Assembly (NCBI RefSeq): GCF_000425405.1
Contig: NZ_KE384363.1
Span: 124,001-188,000 of the forward strand
DNA length: 64,000 nucleotides
DNA from: Ferrimonas kyonanensis DSM 18153
GTDB taxonomy: Bacteria > Pseudomonadota > Gammaproteobacteria > Enterobacterales > Shewanellaceae
Direction of reading: 5' to 3'
The notes beneath the pieces were generated by a model. The model was not told where the DNA came from. It was given only the letters and a program-made list of their open reading frames with translations, and did no database searches. The position numbers and the translations under genes were made by a program. This document shows positions 1 to 8,520 of this stretch, in pieces; position 1 is the first letter of the stretch; each line of letters begins with the position of its first letter.

Positions 1-181
1 CTCGGCGGCGCCCATCGACCAGCAGTTGCGCTTTCCCGATAAGCTCCCCACCCTGGCCGAGGCAGGGAAGGCGCTTATCGACGAAGCCATGAGCCGCACC
101 GCCAACAATCAAACCGCCGCGGCCCAGATGCTGGGAATCAGTCAAAGCGCCCTGAGCCGGCGCATCGCCAAGGGGGAGTGA
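1..181 (+). CDS. C-terminal end of a sigma-54-type transcriptional regulator (partial)
   Basis: The frame is open from the window edge to a TGA at 179-181. The last ~45 residues read as a Fis-type helix-turn-helix: an acidic first helix, then a segment around AAAQMLGISQSALSRRI ending just before the stop. This fold closes NtrC/PspF-type activators of sigma-54 RNA polymerase and TyrR-like regulators. The receiver or AAA+ part lies outside the window, so the family member cannot be named. The match is to the DNA-binding tail only. Confidence 0.72.
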   Translation, partial: SAAPIDQQLRFPDKLPTLAEAGKALIDEAMSRTANNQTAAAQMLGISQSALSRRIAKGE

Positions 182-233
182 CCCCCGAGGCAAAAAAAGG
201 GAGCCACTGGCTCCCTGTCTGGTTGCTGTGCAC

Positions 234-644
234 TCAGCCTTGCTGCTGCCAGTAGCGGTCGGTCATGTGCATGGTGGCCATCGACTCGGCTCTGGCGATC
301 ATCAGGTTGGCAAACTCCACCTGCGTCTTGTCTTGGGTGGTGCGCAGAATGTTCTCCGCCTTCAACTGCCAGTTCAGGGCAAAGTGACGCAGCGCCTCTC
401 TGGCGTCCGGAATGTTCTGAGCATCCAGCAGATCCGTCGGCAGGTCGCCACTGATCACCCAGAAACGACGGCTGGCACTGCCATTTTCCTGAATTTTCCA
501 AAGCGTCACGAACGGGGGCAGAATGCGGCTGTCCTTATCCAGCACCTTACCGGGAATCAAGCCCTTCTCTGCCATATGGCGATTGGCCTTTTGAAACTGC
601 TCACGAATCCAACGCTGTTCCTCGGTGCCTTGTTGTTCTGTCAT
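234..644 (-). CDS. DUF4826 family protein
   Basis: A 136-residue soluble protein without signal peptide or membrane segment. It contains a central FWVISGDLPTDLLDA stretch and a downstream helical region with RHFALNWQLKAENI, which I recognise as the DUF4826 signature of Shewanella-type bacteria. No biochemical role is known for the family. It faces the regulator gene before it and is divergent from the leucine dehydrogenase gene after it, with about 210 bases between. Function is not inferred. Confidence 0.72.
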   Translation of the reverse strand: MTEQQGTEEQRWIREQFQKANRHMAEKGLIPGKVLDKDSRILPPFVTLWKIQENGSASRRFWVISGDLPTDLLDAQNIPDAREALRHFALNWQLKAENILRTTQDKTQVEFANLMIARAESMATMHMTDRYWQQQG

Positions 645-852
645 TACCTCTTCCTTATTTATTTCAGCGCTTACCAGTCAAGCCTTAGGCTGATGCCTTC
701 AGAGTGTGATCTATGTCAACTTTGCTTGCCATCTTTGCCACTAAGGTACCGTGGTTCGACTTGGCGCACCCGGTCGTCACTGGTATGGTTGCGTCCATAA
801 TCACATATAAGAAGGCCTGAGACCAAGGCCAAACTGCACAGGGAGCAAGCTA

Positions 853-1896
853 GTGGCTATTTTTGAGCACATCTCTTTTGACGGGCACGAGCACGTCATG
901 TTCTGTCATGACCAGGCCTCAGGCCTGAAAGCGATCATCGCTGTCCATGACACCACTCTGGGCCCTGCAGTCGGCGGATGCCGTATGTGGCCCTATGACA
1001 GCGAAGCGGACGCGGTCAACGACGTTCTGCGTCTGTCCCGGGGAATGACCTATAAAAACGCCCTGGCCGGACTGGAGTTTGGCGGCGGCAAATCGGTGAT
1101 CATCGGCGATCCCAAGTCCGACAAATCCGAGGCCCTGTTTCACGCCTTCGGCCGCGCCGTGGACTCTCTGGGCGGACGGTATTACTCCGCCGAAGACGTG
1201 GGCATCAACACCTCCGACATCATGACCGCCCACGAAGTCACCCCCTATATGTGCGGCCTGGAAGGCCAGAGCGGCGATCCCTCGCCGTTCACGGCGCTGG
1301 GTACCTTCCTGGGCATCAAGGCTGCGGTAAAACACCAACGCGGCCTCGACAGCCTGGAGGGGATCAAAGTGGCGGTTCAGGGACTGGGGCACGTCGGCTT
1401 CGATACCTGCCGTTACCTGCACGAAGCCGGGGCCGAACTGGTGGTCTGCGATCTCAGCGCCGAGCAACTGGACCGCGCCGCCACCGAATTTGGTGCCACC
1501 ATCGTTGGTCTGGACGAGATCTACAGCCAGGCGGTCGACGTCTATTGCCCATGCGCTTTGGGTGCCACCATCAATGACGCCACCATCCCCCAGCTTAAGG
1601 CCACCATCGTCGCCGGCTGCGCCAACAACCAACTGGCCGAGCCTCGCCACGGCGAAGTGCTAAAGCAGAAAGGGATTCTGTACGCGCCGGATTACGTCAT
1701 CAACGCCGGTGGCATCATCAACGTCTCCTTTGAGAAGGACTATGACGCTGCCAAATCAGACGCCAAGGTGCGTAAAATCTACGATACCCTGCTGACCATC
1801 TTCCGCAGCGCCGAAGAACAGGATCGGACCACCGGCGACGTGGCCGATGTCATGGCCCGGGAGATCATTGCCAAGGCCAGAGCCGCCAAAGCCTGA
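853..1896 (+). CDS. ldh: Leucine dehydrogenase (Glu/Leu/Phe/Val dehydrogenase family)
   Basis: Catalyses NAD-dependent reversible oxidative deamination of leucine and other branched-chain amino acids to the 2-oxo acids, in the cytoplasm. The 347-residue length fits leucine dehydrogenases. The substrate loop LEFGGGKSVI places lysines at residues 68 and 80, the same numbers as the catalytic pair of Bacillus leucine dehydrogenase. A Rossmann motif VQGLGHVG lies near residues 180-187. The start is GTG at 853, preceded by a GGGAG-like ribosome site; no in-frame ATG gives a full N-terminus. It is a single-gene unit closed by a strong terminator. Valine or phenylalanine preference cannot be excluded from sequence. 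Confidence 0.9.
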   Translation: MAIFEHISFDGHEHVMFCHDQASGLKAIIAVHDTTLGPAVGGCRMWPYDSEADAVNDVLRLSRGMTYKNALAGLEFGGGKSVIIGDPKSDKSEALFHAFGRAVDSLGGRYYSAEDVGINTSDIMTAHEVTPYMCGLEGQSGDPSPFTALGTFLGIKAAVKHQRGLDSLEGIKVAVQGLGHVGFDTCRYLHEAGAELVVCDLSAEQLDRAATEFGATIVGLDEIYSQAVDVYCPCALGATINDATIPQLKATIVAGCANNQLAEPRHGEVLKQKGILYAPDYVINAGGIINVSFEKDYDAAKSDAKVRKIYDTLLTIFRSAEEQDRTTGDVADVMAREIIAKARAAKA

Positions 1897-1916
1897 TTCT
1901 CTGACCCAGCCTGCAC

Positions 1917-1942
1917 AAACCCCGCCCTGCGGGGTTTTTTTC
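1917..1942 (+). terminator. Rho-independent terminator of the leucine dehydrogenase gene
   Basis: The stem AACCCCG (1918-1924) pairs with CGGGGTT (1930-1936) across a five-base loop and runs directly into a T tract. It lies 21 bases after the stop codon. Confidence 0.9.
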
Positions 1943-2129
1943 TGCCTCCAGCCCGGCCTTCACGGATCCTGTTTTGTGATCCTGCGCCTTGAACCAAGCC
2001 AGACGGGCTCATACACTCACTCGAGACTTAAATACAAGATGTTGATGAAAAAGACATTTACTCATAACGATAGCCCCATATGGCGGCCGAATCGCTAAGG
2101 CGTCGGACGCAAAATTTAAGGATGAATGG

Positions 2130-2681
2130 ATGAAACCAGCCCTGCTGCTGTGCGTGGCCCTGCTGCCGCTGCACGCCGTTGCCAACACCTCCTCCCACAG
2201 CGTCGAGTACCAGATGGATTTTTCCGTCATGGACAGCGATCGCAGCGACATCACCCATGAGCTGAATGATGTCGGCAGTGCCCACAATACGCTGTCCTAC
2301 CGCTACGCCGTCACCGATTGGATGTCGGTGGGCGTCGGCTACCTGTGGGGCGACAGTGACGACTTTGCCCTGTTCCCCGTCGACGCGTTCACCGATTCCA
2401 AACTGGAGTACCAGGGCATTCAGTACAGCGTCCGCCTGCAACTGCCACTCTCACAGCGCAACCGCTTGTACCTGCAGGCCAATGGCCTGGATTTCGACTA
2501 CGACGTCTTTGATGACGGTGAGGTCGTTGGCAGCGACGACGGCTTTGATTTCGGCCTGTCGGCGGGTTGGCGCTACGAATGGGACATCGGCCTGGGCCTG
2601 AAAGTCGGCTACGACTATCAGAAGCTCGGCGACCACATCGATATTAAGGGGATCAGCGTCGCCCTCAGCTACCGCTTCTGA
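2130..2681 (+). CDS. Small outer-membrane beta-barrel protein
   Basis: A 183-residue protein with a signal peptide (MKPALLLCVALLPLHAVA, cut before NTSSHSV). The rest alternates polar and aromatic residues, as in transmembrane beta strands, and ends in SYRF. A C-terminal Phe is the usual signal for outer-membrane insertion by BAM. About eight strands would fit the length, as in OmpW/OmpX/OmpA barrels, and loop residues are rich in Asp. No closer family was recognised. It has its own leader with a GGATGAATGG ribosome site and appears to be transcribed alone. Confidence 0.65.
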   Translation: MKPALLLCVALLPLHAVANTSSHSVEYQMDFSVMDSDRSDITHELNDVGSAHNTLSYRYAVTDWMSVGVGYLWGDSDDFALFPVDAFTDSKLEYQGIQYSVRLQLPLSQRNRLYLQANGLDFDYDVFDDGEVVGSDDGFDFGLSAGWRYEWDIGLGLKVGYDYQKLGDHIDIKGISVALSYRF

Positions 2682-2699
2682 CCATTTCCTCTCCCGGAC

Positions 2700-2721
2700 G
2701 CCGTGCCCGCCTGGGCACGGC
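2700..2721 (+). terminator. GC-rich hairpin after the barrel gene
   Basis: GCCGTGCCC (2700-2708) pairs perfectly with GGGCACGGC (2713-2721). It sits 19 bases after the stop codon but has no T tract, so it is at best a weak or Rho-assisted terminator. Confidence 0.4.
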
Positions 2722-2845
2722 CCCCATTCACTCCCGCAGCTAACCGTTTATCGCCGATAACGGCCCTTGGTCGCATCGGCCGGCAGCGCGGCCCTGACCC
2801 GGCTAATCTGCTCCTGACCCTGTTTAATGGATTAAGGAGCCGACC

Positions 2846-3484
2846 ATGAACCCCCTCATTACCACCCTCACTGCCGCCCTGCTGACGTTCAGCCTGTCTG
2901 TCGCCGCCACCCCCGGCGTCGAACTGATTCACCTCTATAACCAGGCCGCCCAGGGGGATGAAGACAAGGTAGATCAGGCCTATGACCAATTCAATGAGCT
3001 TATCCGCAGCGAAGGCGAGACCCCGCTGACCCTGGTGTATCTGGGCGCCAGCGAAACCCTGAAAGGTCGCGACACCTGGCTGCCCTGGAAGGCGATGGGC
3101 TACGTCGAGTCCGGCCTGAGCCACATCGATCGCGGCTTGAACCTGCTCAATGAGCAATCGCTGCCGCTGGCTCAGCAGCCTCGAATCCAGGGGCTGCCCG
3201 AGAACTATCTGGCCCGGGCCACCGCCGCCGTCACCTATACCCAACTGCCAGGCATGTTCAATCAGTTTGACAAGGGCTATGACCTTTACCTGGTGTTGCT
3301 GGAAGAGCCGCAGTTTCAACAGCAGCCCTTTGCCGCCGTCAGTTGGATCTACCACTATGCCATCGCCGCCGCCCTCAAAGCCGACGACGACTACCAGGCC
3401 AGATTGTGGCTCAAGCGGATGCAGCAACAGGCACCACAGCACCCGGACACCCTGGCCGCCCATGCCTTGCTGGCTAAGGGGTAA
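2846..3484 (+). CDS. Periplasmic helical-repeat protein, first gene of the exporter operon
   Basis: A 212-residue protein with a signal peptide ending near residue 21 (SLSVAA before TPGVEL). The mature part is helical, with paired-helix spacing like a tetratricopeptide repeat protein and a Gln-rich centre. No named family was recognised. It starts 15 bases after an AAGGAG ribosome site and ends four bases before the ABC ATPase start, so it heads the seven-gene operon. By position it may be a periplasmic adaptor or substrate-handling factor for the transporter; this is inference. Confidence 0.65.
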   Translation: MNPLITTLTAALLTFSLSVAATPGVELIHLYNQAAQGDEDKVDQAYDQFNELIRSEGETPLTLVYLGASETLKGRDTWLPWKAMGYVESGLSHIDRGLNLLNEQSLPLAQQPRIQGLPENYLARATAAVTYTQLPGMFNQFDKGYDLYLVLLEEPQFQQQPFAAVSWIYHYAIAAALKADDDYQARLWLKRMQQQAPQHPDTLAAHALLAKG

Positions 3485-3488
3485 TCCG

Positions 3489-4172
3489 ATGCTGCGTTTC
3501 GATGAACTGCACAAAACCTATGGCCATGGCCAGCAACGGGTGCACGCCCTGCGCGGGGTCAGCGGTCAGATTGACGCGTCAGAGATGGTGGCCCTGTGCG
3601 GCCCCTCCGGCTCTGGCAAAAGCACGCTGCTGAACCTACTCGGCCTGCTGGACCGTCACGACGCCGGCGAGATTCGCTTTAATGATCAGACTCTGCCTTC
3701 AGACGCCAGGGCGGCGGCCCTGTTTCGCCGCCAGCAGATGGGCTTTGTGTTCCAACGCTTCAACCTGGTGCCGGTGATGACCGCCGAAGAGAATGTCGCC
3801 TACCCCCTCTATCTGGCTGGACTAAGCCGAGCCGAACAGCGCCGCCAGGCCCGCAGCATGCTCACCGAGGTGGGACTGAAATCGGTACTGGATCATCGCC
3901 CCGATCATCTCTCCGGCGGCCAGCAACAGCGAGTCGCCATCGCCCGGGCCTTGGTGCACCAACCGGCGCTGGTGATCGCCGACGAACCCACCGCCAGCCT
4001 GGACAGCGACAACGCCAACCTGATCATCGATATCATGAAACGGCTGGGACACCAACGGGGCACCACCTTCATCATCGCCACTCACGACTCAAGAATGGCC
4101 GGCCGTTGCGATCGTACCCTGTCGCTGCTGGACGGCCAGATGCACAGGGAGGCCAGACAATGGGCCAGCTGA
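3489..4172 (+). CDS. ABC transporter ATPase, MacB/LolD type
   Basis: A 227-residue nucleotide-binding subunit that powers the adjoining FtsX-type permease at the inner membrane. It has Walker [10 protein letters not shown] near residues 37-45, Q-loop VFQRFNLVP, signature [14 protein letters not shown], Walker [10 protein letters not shown] and the switch histidine in IIATHD. The pattern matches the LolD/MacB/FtsE class. The ATG at 3489 was chosen because it begins the conserved [11 protein letters not shown] stretch and lies just after the previous stop. A longer open frame starting near 3150 is only the alternate frame of the preceding gene. Its end overlaps the permease gene by 13 bases. 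Confidence 0.92.
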   Translation: MLRFDELHKTYGHGQQRVHALRGVSGQIDASEMVALCGPSGSGKSTLLNLLGLLDRHDAGEIRFNDQTLPSDARAAALFRRQQMGFVFQRFNLVPVMTAEENVAYPLYLAGLSRAEQRRQARSMLTEVGLKSVLDHRPDHLSGGQQQRVAIARALVHQPALVIADEPTASLDSDNANLIIDIMKRLGHQRGTTFIIATHDSRMAGRCDRTLSLLDGQMHREARQWAS

Positions 4173-5425
4173 CAGCACCTCTTTTCCCCTACTCATTCAA
4201 ACTGGCGGCTCTGAATCTGCTGAGAAATGGCCGCCGCAGCAGCCTGGCGGTGATCATTATCGCCATCGCCGTCTTTGCCCTGACCAGCGCCGGCGGCTTT
4301 GGCCTGTTTACCTACCGGGCCCTGCAGGAAGCCACAGCCCGGGACAGCGGCCACCTGACCCTCAGCCAACCGGGTTACTTTGAACAGGATGAGGAGATGC
4401 CACTGAGCAATGGCATCGACAACAGCCAGGCGCTCATCCAGGCGCTGTCTGACAACCCGGAGATCAAGGCGATTCAGCCTCGCATCTACTTTACCGGTTT
4501 GATCTCCAACGGCACCACCTCCACCATCTTTATGGGGATCGGGGTGACCGCCCGAGAGTTTGAACTCAAAGGCCCTTTCCTGGATATCCGCCAGGGCCAC
4601 GCCCTGACCGCCATCGACTCGCCCCGCTATGATGCCGATGCGCCCCAGGTCATGCTGGGTCAGCAACTGGCCAGCAGCCTCAGAGTTGAGCCCGGAGACT
4701 GGATCACCTTGCTGTCCACCACCAGCGAAGGCGCCCTGAACGCCCTGGACTTTCAGGTCCATGGTATCTACTCCACCGGGGTGCCGGATCTGGACAAACG
4801 CCAGTTGTATCTGCAACTGAATTCGGCCGCAGAGCTGCTGGCCAGTGATCGCATCAGTACCCTGTCGCTGTTTCTTCACCACACCGACGCCACCGAATCG
4901 GTGCGCCATCAGGTGCAACAGAGCCTGGCTGAGCAGCAGCGCACCCTGGAGGTGACCCCCTGGCAGGAGCGGGCCTTTTTCTACCGCGGCGTCAAAAACC
5001 TGTATGACCGCATTTTTGGCATCATGGGGCTGGTCATGGCGCTGGTGGTGTTCGCGTCCCTGTTCAATACCCTGACCATGTCCGTCAGCGAACGCACTCG
5101 TGAGATTGGCACCCTAGCGGCCATGGGCACCCTGCCAATGGAGATCGTCAACGGCTTTGTCCGTGAAGCCGGCTTACTGGCGCTGCTGGGCAGCATCGCC
5201 GGCGCCCTGGCCACCGCCTTGGTCAGCGTGTTTCTGCTGCTGGTTGAGGTGCAGATGCCGCCACCACCGGGACGCAGCAATGGCTACCCGCTGCACATCC
5301 AGTTCTCCTGGGAGCTGGTGCTGATGGCCACCGTCGGCGTCACCCTAATCTGCCTGCTGGCCGCCTTTCTGGCCGCCCGTAAAGGCGTCCGCACGCCCAT
5401 TACCGAGGCCCTGACCCATGTATAA
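4160..5425 (+). CDS. FtsX-like ABC permease, MacB/LolC type
   Basis: A 421-residue inner-membrane permease with the four-helix MacB topology. One helix lies near residues 28-50, then a ~240-residue periplasmic domain, then three helices near 300-322, 350-375 and 395-415. The cytoplasmic coupling segment SERTREIGTLAAMGT follows helix 2, and a PPPPGRSNGYPL stretch lies in the last periplasmic loop. Such permeases usually move lipids, lipoproteins or peptides from the outer face of the inner membrane by mechanotransmission rather than through a channel. The ATG at 4160 gives the usual N-terminus. It overlaps both neighbours, indicating coupled translation. Confidence 0.9.
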   Translation: MGQLTAPLFPYSFKLAALNLLRNGRRSSLAVIIIAIAVFALTSAGGFGLFTYRALQEATARDSGHLTLSQPGYFEQDEEMPLSNGIDNSQALIQALSDNPEIKAIQPRIYFTGLISNGTTSTIFMGIGVTAREFELKGPFLDIRQGHALTAIDSPRYDADAPQVMLGQQLASSLRVEPGDWITLLSTTSEGALNALDFQVHGIYSTGVPDLDKRQLYLQLNSAAELLASDRISTLSLFLHHTDATESVRHQVQQSLAEQQRTLEVTPWQERAFFYRGVKNLYDRIFGIMGLVMALVVFASLFNTLTMSVSERTREIGTLAAMGTLPMEIVNGFVREAGLLALLGSIAGALATALVSVFLLLVEVQMPPPPGRSNGYPLHIQFSWELVLMATVGVTLICLLAAFLAARKGVRTPITEALTHV

Positions 5426-6194
5426 ACTCCTGTGCTCATTGACCCACTCTCTGCGGTGGCTGGCGATGCTTCTGCCTCTGGCTGCCATGGCGACTCCGGA
5501 CCGCACTCCCGCCGAACAACTGCGCATCGCCGACGGCTATCGCCTCGATGAACAGGCCTCCAAAGTGGTCACCACCGTGAGCCTGTTTGAGAATGACGTG
5601 CTCAGCAAGACCCGCCGCTATCACGTCTATACCCGGGCCAACCATCAGTCTCTGGTGCTGTTCAAATCCAAGGCTGAAGCCGGCCAGAAGATGTTGATGC
5701 TGGAGGACAACTATTGGCTGCTGATGCCTAAAAGCCGCCGCCCCATTCGCATCACTCCGATGCAAAAATTGCTGGGTGAAGCCTCGGTGGGCGATCTGTC
5801 CACCTTGACCTGGAGCGACAGCTACCAGGGACAGTGGGTCAGTGCTGAACGGATCACGCCGCCTCACGGCGCCGCCATCGACTGTAACCGGCTCAGCCTG
5901 ACCGCCCGCTACCCGGGTGCCAGCTACCGCCACATCGACCTGTGGCTAGCGAAAGACAGCGACTTCCCGGTGCGGGCGGATCTGTATCTGCACTCCGGTA
6001 AACTGGCGAAACAAGCCTGGTTTGAACCAGGGACTCGAGCGCAGAAACCGGCGGTGATCGCCATGACTCTGCTGGACCGCATTCAGCCCCACAAACGGAC
6101 CCGGGTGGAGTATCTGCAGATCACTCCCGCCTCATTACCAGACAAGTACTACAACCCGGCCTACTTGTCCCGCAACAGCCTGTCGGAGCTCTGA
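5418..6194 (+). CDS. LolA-like outer-membrane lipoprotein-sorting protein
   Basis: A 258-residue exported protein with a signal peptide ending near residue 26 (LAAMA before TPDRTP). The mature part is predicted to be beta-rich, with the pattern of the LolA/LolB-like fold: strands around KVVTTVSLFEND, HQSLVLFKS and NYWLLMPKSRRPIRIT, then a later IDLWLAKDSDFPVRADLY. The true lolA gene of a cell is normally elsewhere, so this is a paralogue attached to an ABC exporter. A likely role is carrying a lipid or lipoprotein across the periplasm for this system. Its first codon overlaps the permease end and its stop overlaps the next start (ATGA). Confidence 0.78.
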   Translation: MYKLLCSLTHSLRWLAMLLPLAAMATPDRTPAEQLRIADGYRLDEQASKVVTTVSLFENDVLSKTRRYHVYTRANHQSLVLFKSKAEAGQKMLMLEDNYWLLMPKSRRPIRITPMQKLLGEASVGDLSTLTWSDSYQGQWVSAERITPPHGAAIDCNRLSLTARYPGASYRHIDLWLAKDSDFPVRADLYLHSGKLAKQAWFEPGTRAQKPAVIAMTLLDRIQPHKRTRVEYLQITPASLPDKYYNPAYLSRNSLSEL

Positions 6195-7453
6195 TGCGCG
6201 CTCTGCCACTGATCCTGTTGGGCACCGCCCTGTCGGCCCAGGCCGATTCGCTGCGACTGGACTGGGACTGGCAACTCAGTGCCGCAGGACAGCAACCGCG
6301 AAACAGCGTGCTGTTTGCCGAACCGCAACAGGATCACCGCCACTCCGTGGACGCGCTGCTGGAGCTGGAATTTCAGCATTCTCAATGGCTCGGCAGCCTG
6401 GCTCTGCGCACCAACAACCTGGTCGCCAGTGACGACGCCGAGTTGGATGCCGATCTGCTGGTGCGGGAGCTGACCTGGCAAGGCAGCCTGAGCAGTGGCG
6501 ACCTGACGCTGGACCTGACGCTGGGAAAATCCCGCATCGACTGGGGCGTCGGCTACGGCTATCGCCCCCTGGACATCTTCAAAGGTTATCGCCGTAACCC
6601 CATCGGCATTCAGGTTGAAGAGGGCGTCGGTACCGCTCTGCTGTCCCATTTCGACCTGAATGGCGAATGGACCCTGCTCTACACCGACTCCTCCTGGGTG
6701 TCGCAAACCGGCACCCCACTGGAGCAGGCGAGCGAGCAGCAGGGCGTGGGCCTGCGCCGTTACTGGCTCGACGGCGATCAGGAGTACCAGCTGATTGGCT
6801 ATTATGACGATGTCCGCCATGGCCTGCTTGGCGCCAGCTGGGTCAACGTGCTCGGCCTGGCCTGGGAGCTGCACGCCAGCGCCCTCATCCAACGCCACTA
6901 CTATGGCTATCAGCTTCCCGACGACCCCCACCAACCCGCCATTCTCAACCATCAGCAAGGGGCGGGGCAGGCGCTTGTTGGCTTCACCTGGGCCAACGAA
7001 ACCGGCCACAACGTCATCATGGAATACTGGTACGACAGCCGCAGCTGGAGCCAGTCACAATGGCAACTGGCCCGGCAACGGGCCGTCGACCACCAGGGCA
7101 CGCCTTGGCAGCCCCTGAGTTACAGCTACGCTCAGGGCTACTGGCACGCCAACATTGTCCGCCACAACCTGCTGGCGCACTGGAGCCTGGACAGCAGCGG
7201 CTGGCACCACTGGGACTGGAGTCACTCTTACCCTTGGTTGCAGCAGCTCACTCCGACTCTGGATCTGCTCTACGCCCCGGAGGATCACGGCCTGATCGCC
7301 ACACAATGGCTTAGTTGGCAGGCCATCGACGACGGCGATAGCAGCCTGGTCGTCGAGCTGGCCGCTCGCTTTAGCTGCGGTGCCAGTGACTCGGCCTACC
7401 ACAATCTCCCGGATAAGCGTATGATTTTGCTAAATCTGAAAGGACGATTTTAA
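6194..7453 (+). CDS. Outer-membrane beta-barrel protein of the exporter operon
   Basis: A 419-residue protein with a short signal peptide (ending SAQA before DSLRLD) and a long series of aromatic-edged beta strands. It ends in LLNLKGRF, so it has the C-terminal Phe of BAM substrates. A conserved-looking LGKSRIDWGVGYGYRPLD stretch near residues 112-130 resembles the pattern in DUF1302-like and alginate-porin-like barrels, but I cannot assign a family firmly. It is translationally coupled on both sides (ATGA at 6191-6194 and TAATGA at 7451). By position it is the outer-membrane end of the transport route or an acceptor for the LolA-like carrier. Confidence 0.68.
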   Translation: MRALPLILLGTALSAQADSLRLDWDWQLSAAGQQPRNSVLFAEPQQDHRHSVDALLELEFQHSQWLGSLALRTNNLVASDDAELDADLLVRELTWQGSLSSGDLTLDLTLGKSRIDWGVGYGYRPLDIFKGYRRNPIGIQVEEGVGTALLSHFDLNGEWTLLYTDSSWVSQTGTPLEQASEQQGVGLRRYWLDGDQEYQLIGYYDDVRHGLLGASWVNVLGLAWELHASALIQRHYYGYQLPDDPHQPAILNHQQGAGQALVGFTWANETGHNVIMEYWYDSRSWSQSQWQLARQRAVDHQGTPWQPLSYSYAQGYWHANIVRHNLLAHWSLDSSGWHHWDWSHSYPWLQQLTPTLDLLYAPEDHGLIATQWLSWQAIDDGDSSLVVELAARFSCGASDSAYHNLPDKRMILLNLKGRF

Positions 7454-8520
7454 TGAACGACGTGCACATCGGACGCTTTCATCGCGACAATTTGAAATCC
7501 TTTGGTTTCACCGCGCTGTTTTGCTTTGTCATCGCCATAGCCACCTATCAGCTGTGGCCCAGTGCCTTTACCGTGCACCTGCTGATCAGCTATGGCTATG
7601 GCCTCAGCGGCTTTGCCGGTAGCCGGCTGATCATGACTCTGTGGCCCAGCCTGAATCAACGCTGGACCGTTCTGGGTGCCGTTTCCGGAGCCATGAGTAT
7701 CGGCTCTGTCAACGCCTGGTTCTGGCTCAGCGATGCCCCTGGCTTTGACTCATTTGACGGCATGAAACCGGTGCTGATGCTGGCTCTGCTGTTCACCGTC
7801 ACCTGCTATTACTACTACTACGCCAAGGCTCAGAAGGCGATCATCGAGCAACAGATGGAAGCGGCCCGCCGACGCCAAAGCGAACAGGAGCGGGCCCTGG
7901 CCCTGAGCCAACTGGCACAACTGCAAAGCCAGATTGAGCCACACTTCCTGTTCAATACCCTGGCCAATATCATGGTACTTATCGACACCGATGCCGACAA
8001 AGCCAAGCGAATGTTGGAACGCCTGACCCAACTGCTGCGCACGACCTTGAAAAGCAATCGGGCTCAGCAAATCGGCGTCGACGAAGAGATCAGCCTGATC
8101 CGGGCCTACCTGGAACTGCAACAGATTCGATTGGGACAGCGGCTGAGTTTTGATATTCACTGCGACCCGGCGCTGATGGGCCACTCATTGCCACCGCTGT
8201 TACTGCAGCCATTGGTGGAAAATGCCCTCTACCACGGCCTGGAGCCCCAGGAGGACGGCGGCCACATTCAGGTATGCCTGAGCCAGCAACAGGACCGGGT
8301 ACAGTTGTTGGTCAGCGACAACGGCGGTGGCCTGCAACATTCTGGCAAAACCCATCAAGGGCAAGGGCTGGGCCTGAGCAATCTCCGAGCCCGACTCAAG
8401 GCCCTGTTCGACGGCAAGGCCTCTTTGTCCATTGTCGAAAACGCCAGCGGCGGCGTCGACAGCCGGGTGTCCCTGCCCCTTACTGAACTGTCCTCACTGC
8501 CGGAGCCCAGCCATGACTGA
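7453..8520 (+). CDS. LytS/AlgZ-type sensor histidine kinase
   Basis: A 355-residue membrane kinase with four membrane segments (about residues 17-36, 40-62, 76-98, 106-123), a short coiled coil, and the His_kinase domain of the LytS family. The phospho-acceptor is His164 in QIEPHFLFNTLANIM. The N-box is LLQPLVENALYHGL and the G-boxes are DNGGG and GLGLSNLRARL. There is no large periplasmic sensor, so the signal is probably read in or at the membrane, as in kinases that sense transporters or membrane-active peptides. The neighbour is its LytTR partner; the genes overlap by eight bases. Confidence 0.9.
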   Translation: MNDVHIGRFHRDNLKSFGFTALFCFVIAIATYQLWPSAFTVHLLISYGYGLSGFAGSRLIMTLWPSLNQRWTVLGAVSGAMSIGSVNAWFWLSDAPGFDSFDGMKPVLMLALLFTVTCYYYYYAKAQKAIIEQQMEAARRRQSEQERALALSQLAQLQSQIEPHFLFNTLANIMVLIDTDADKAKRMLERLTQLLRTTLKSNRAQQIGVDEEISLIRAYLELQQIRLGQRLSFDIHCDPALMGHSLPPLLLQPLVENALYHGLEPQEDGGHIQVCLSQQQDRVQLLVSDNGGGLQHSGKTHQGQGLGLSNLRARLKALFDGKASLSIVENASGGVDSRVSLPLTELSSLPEPSHD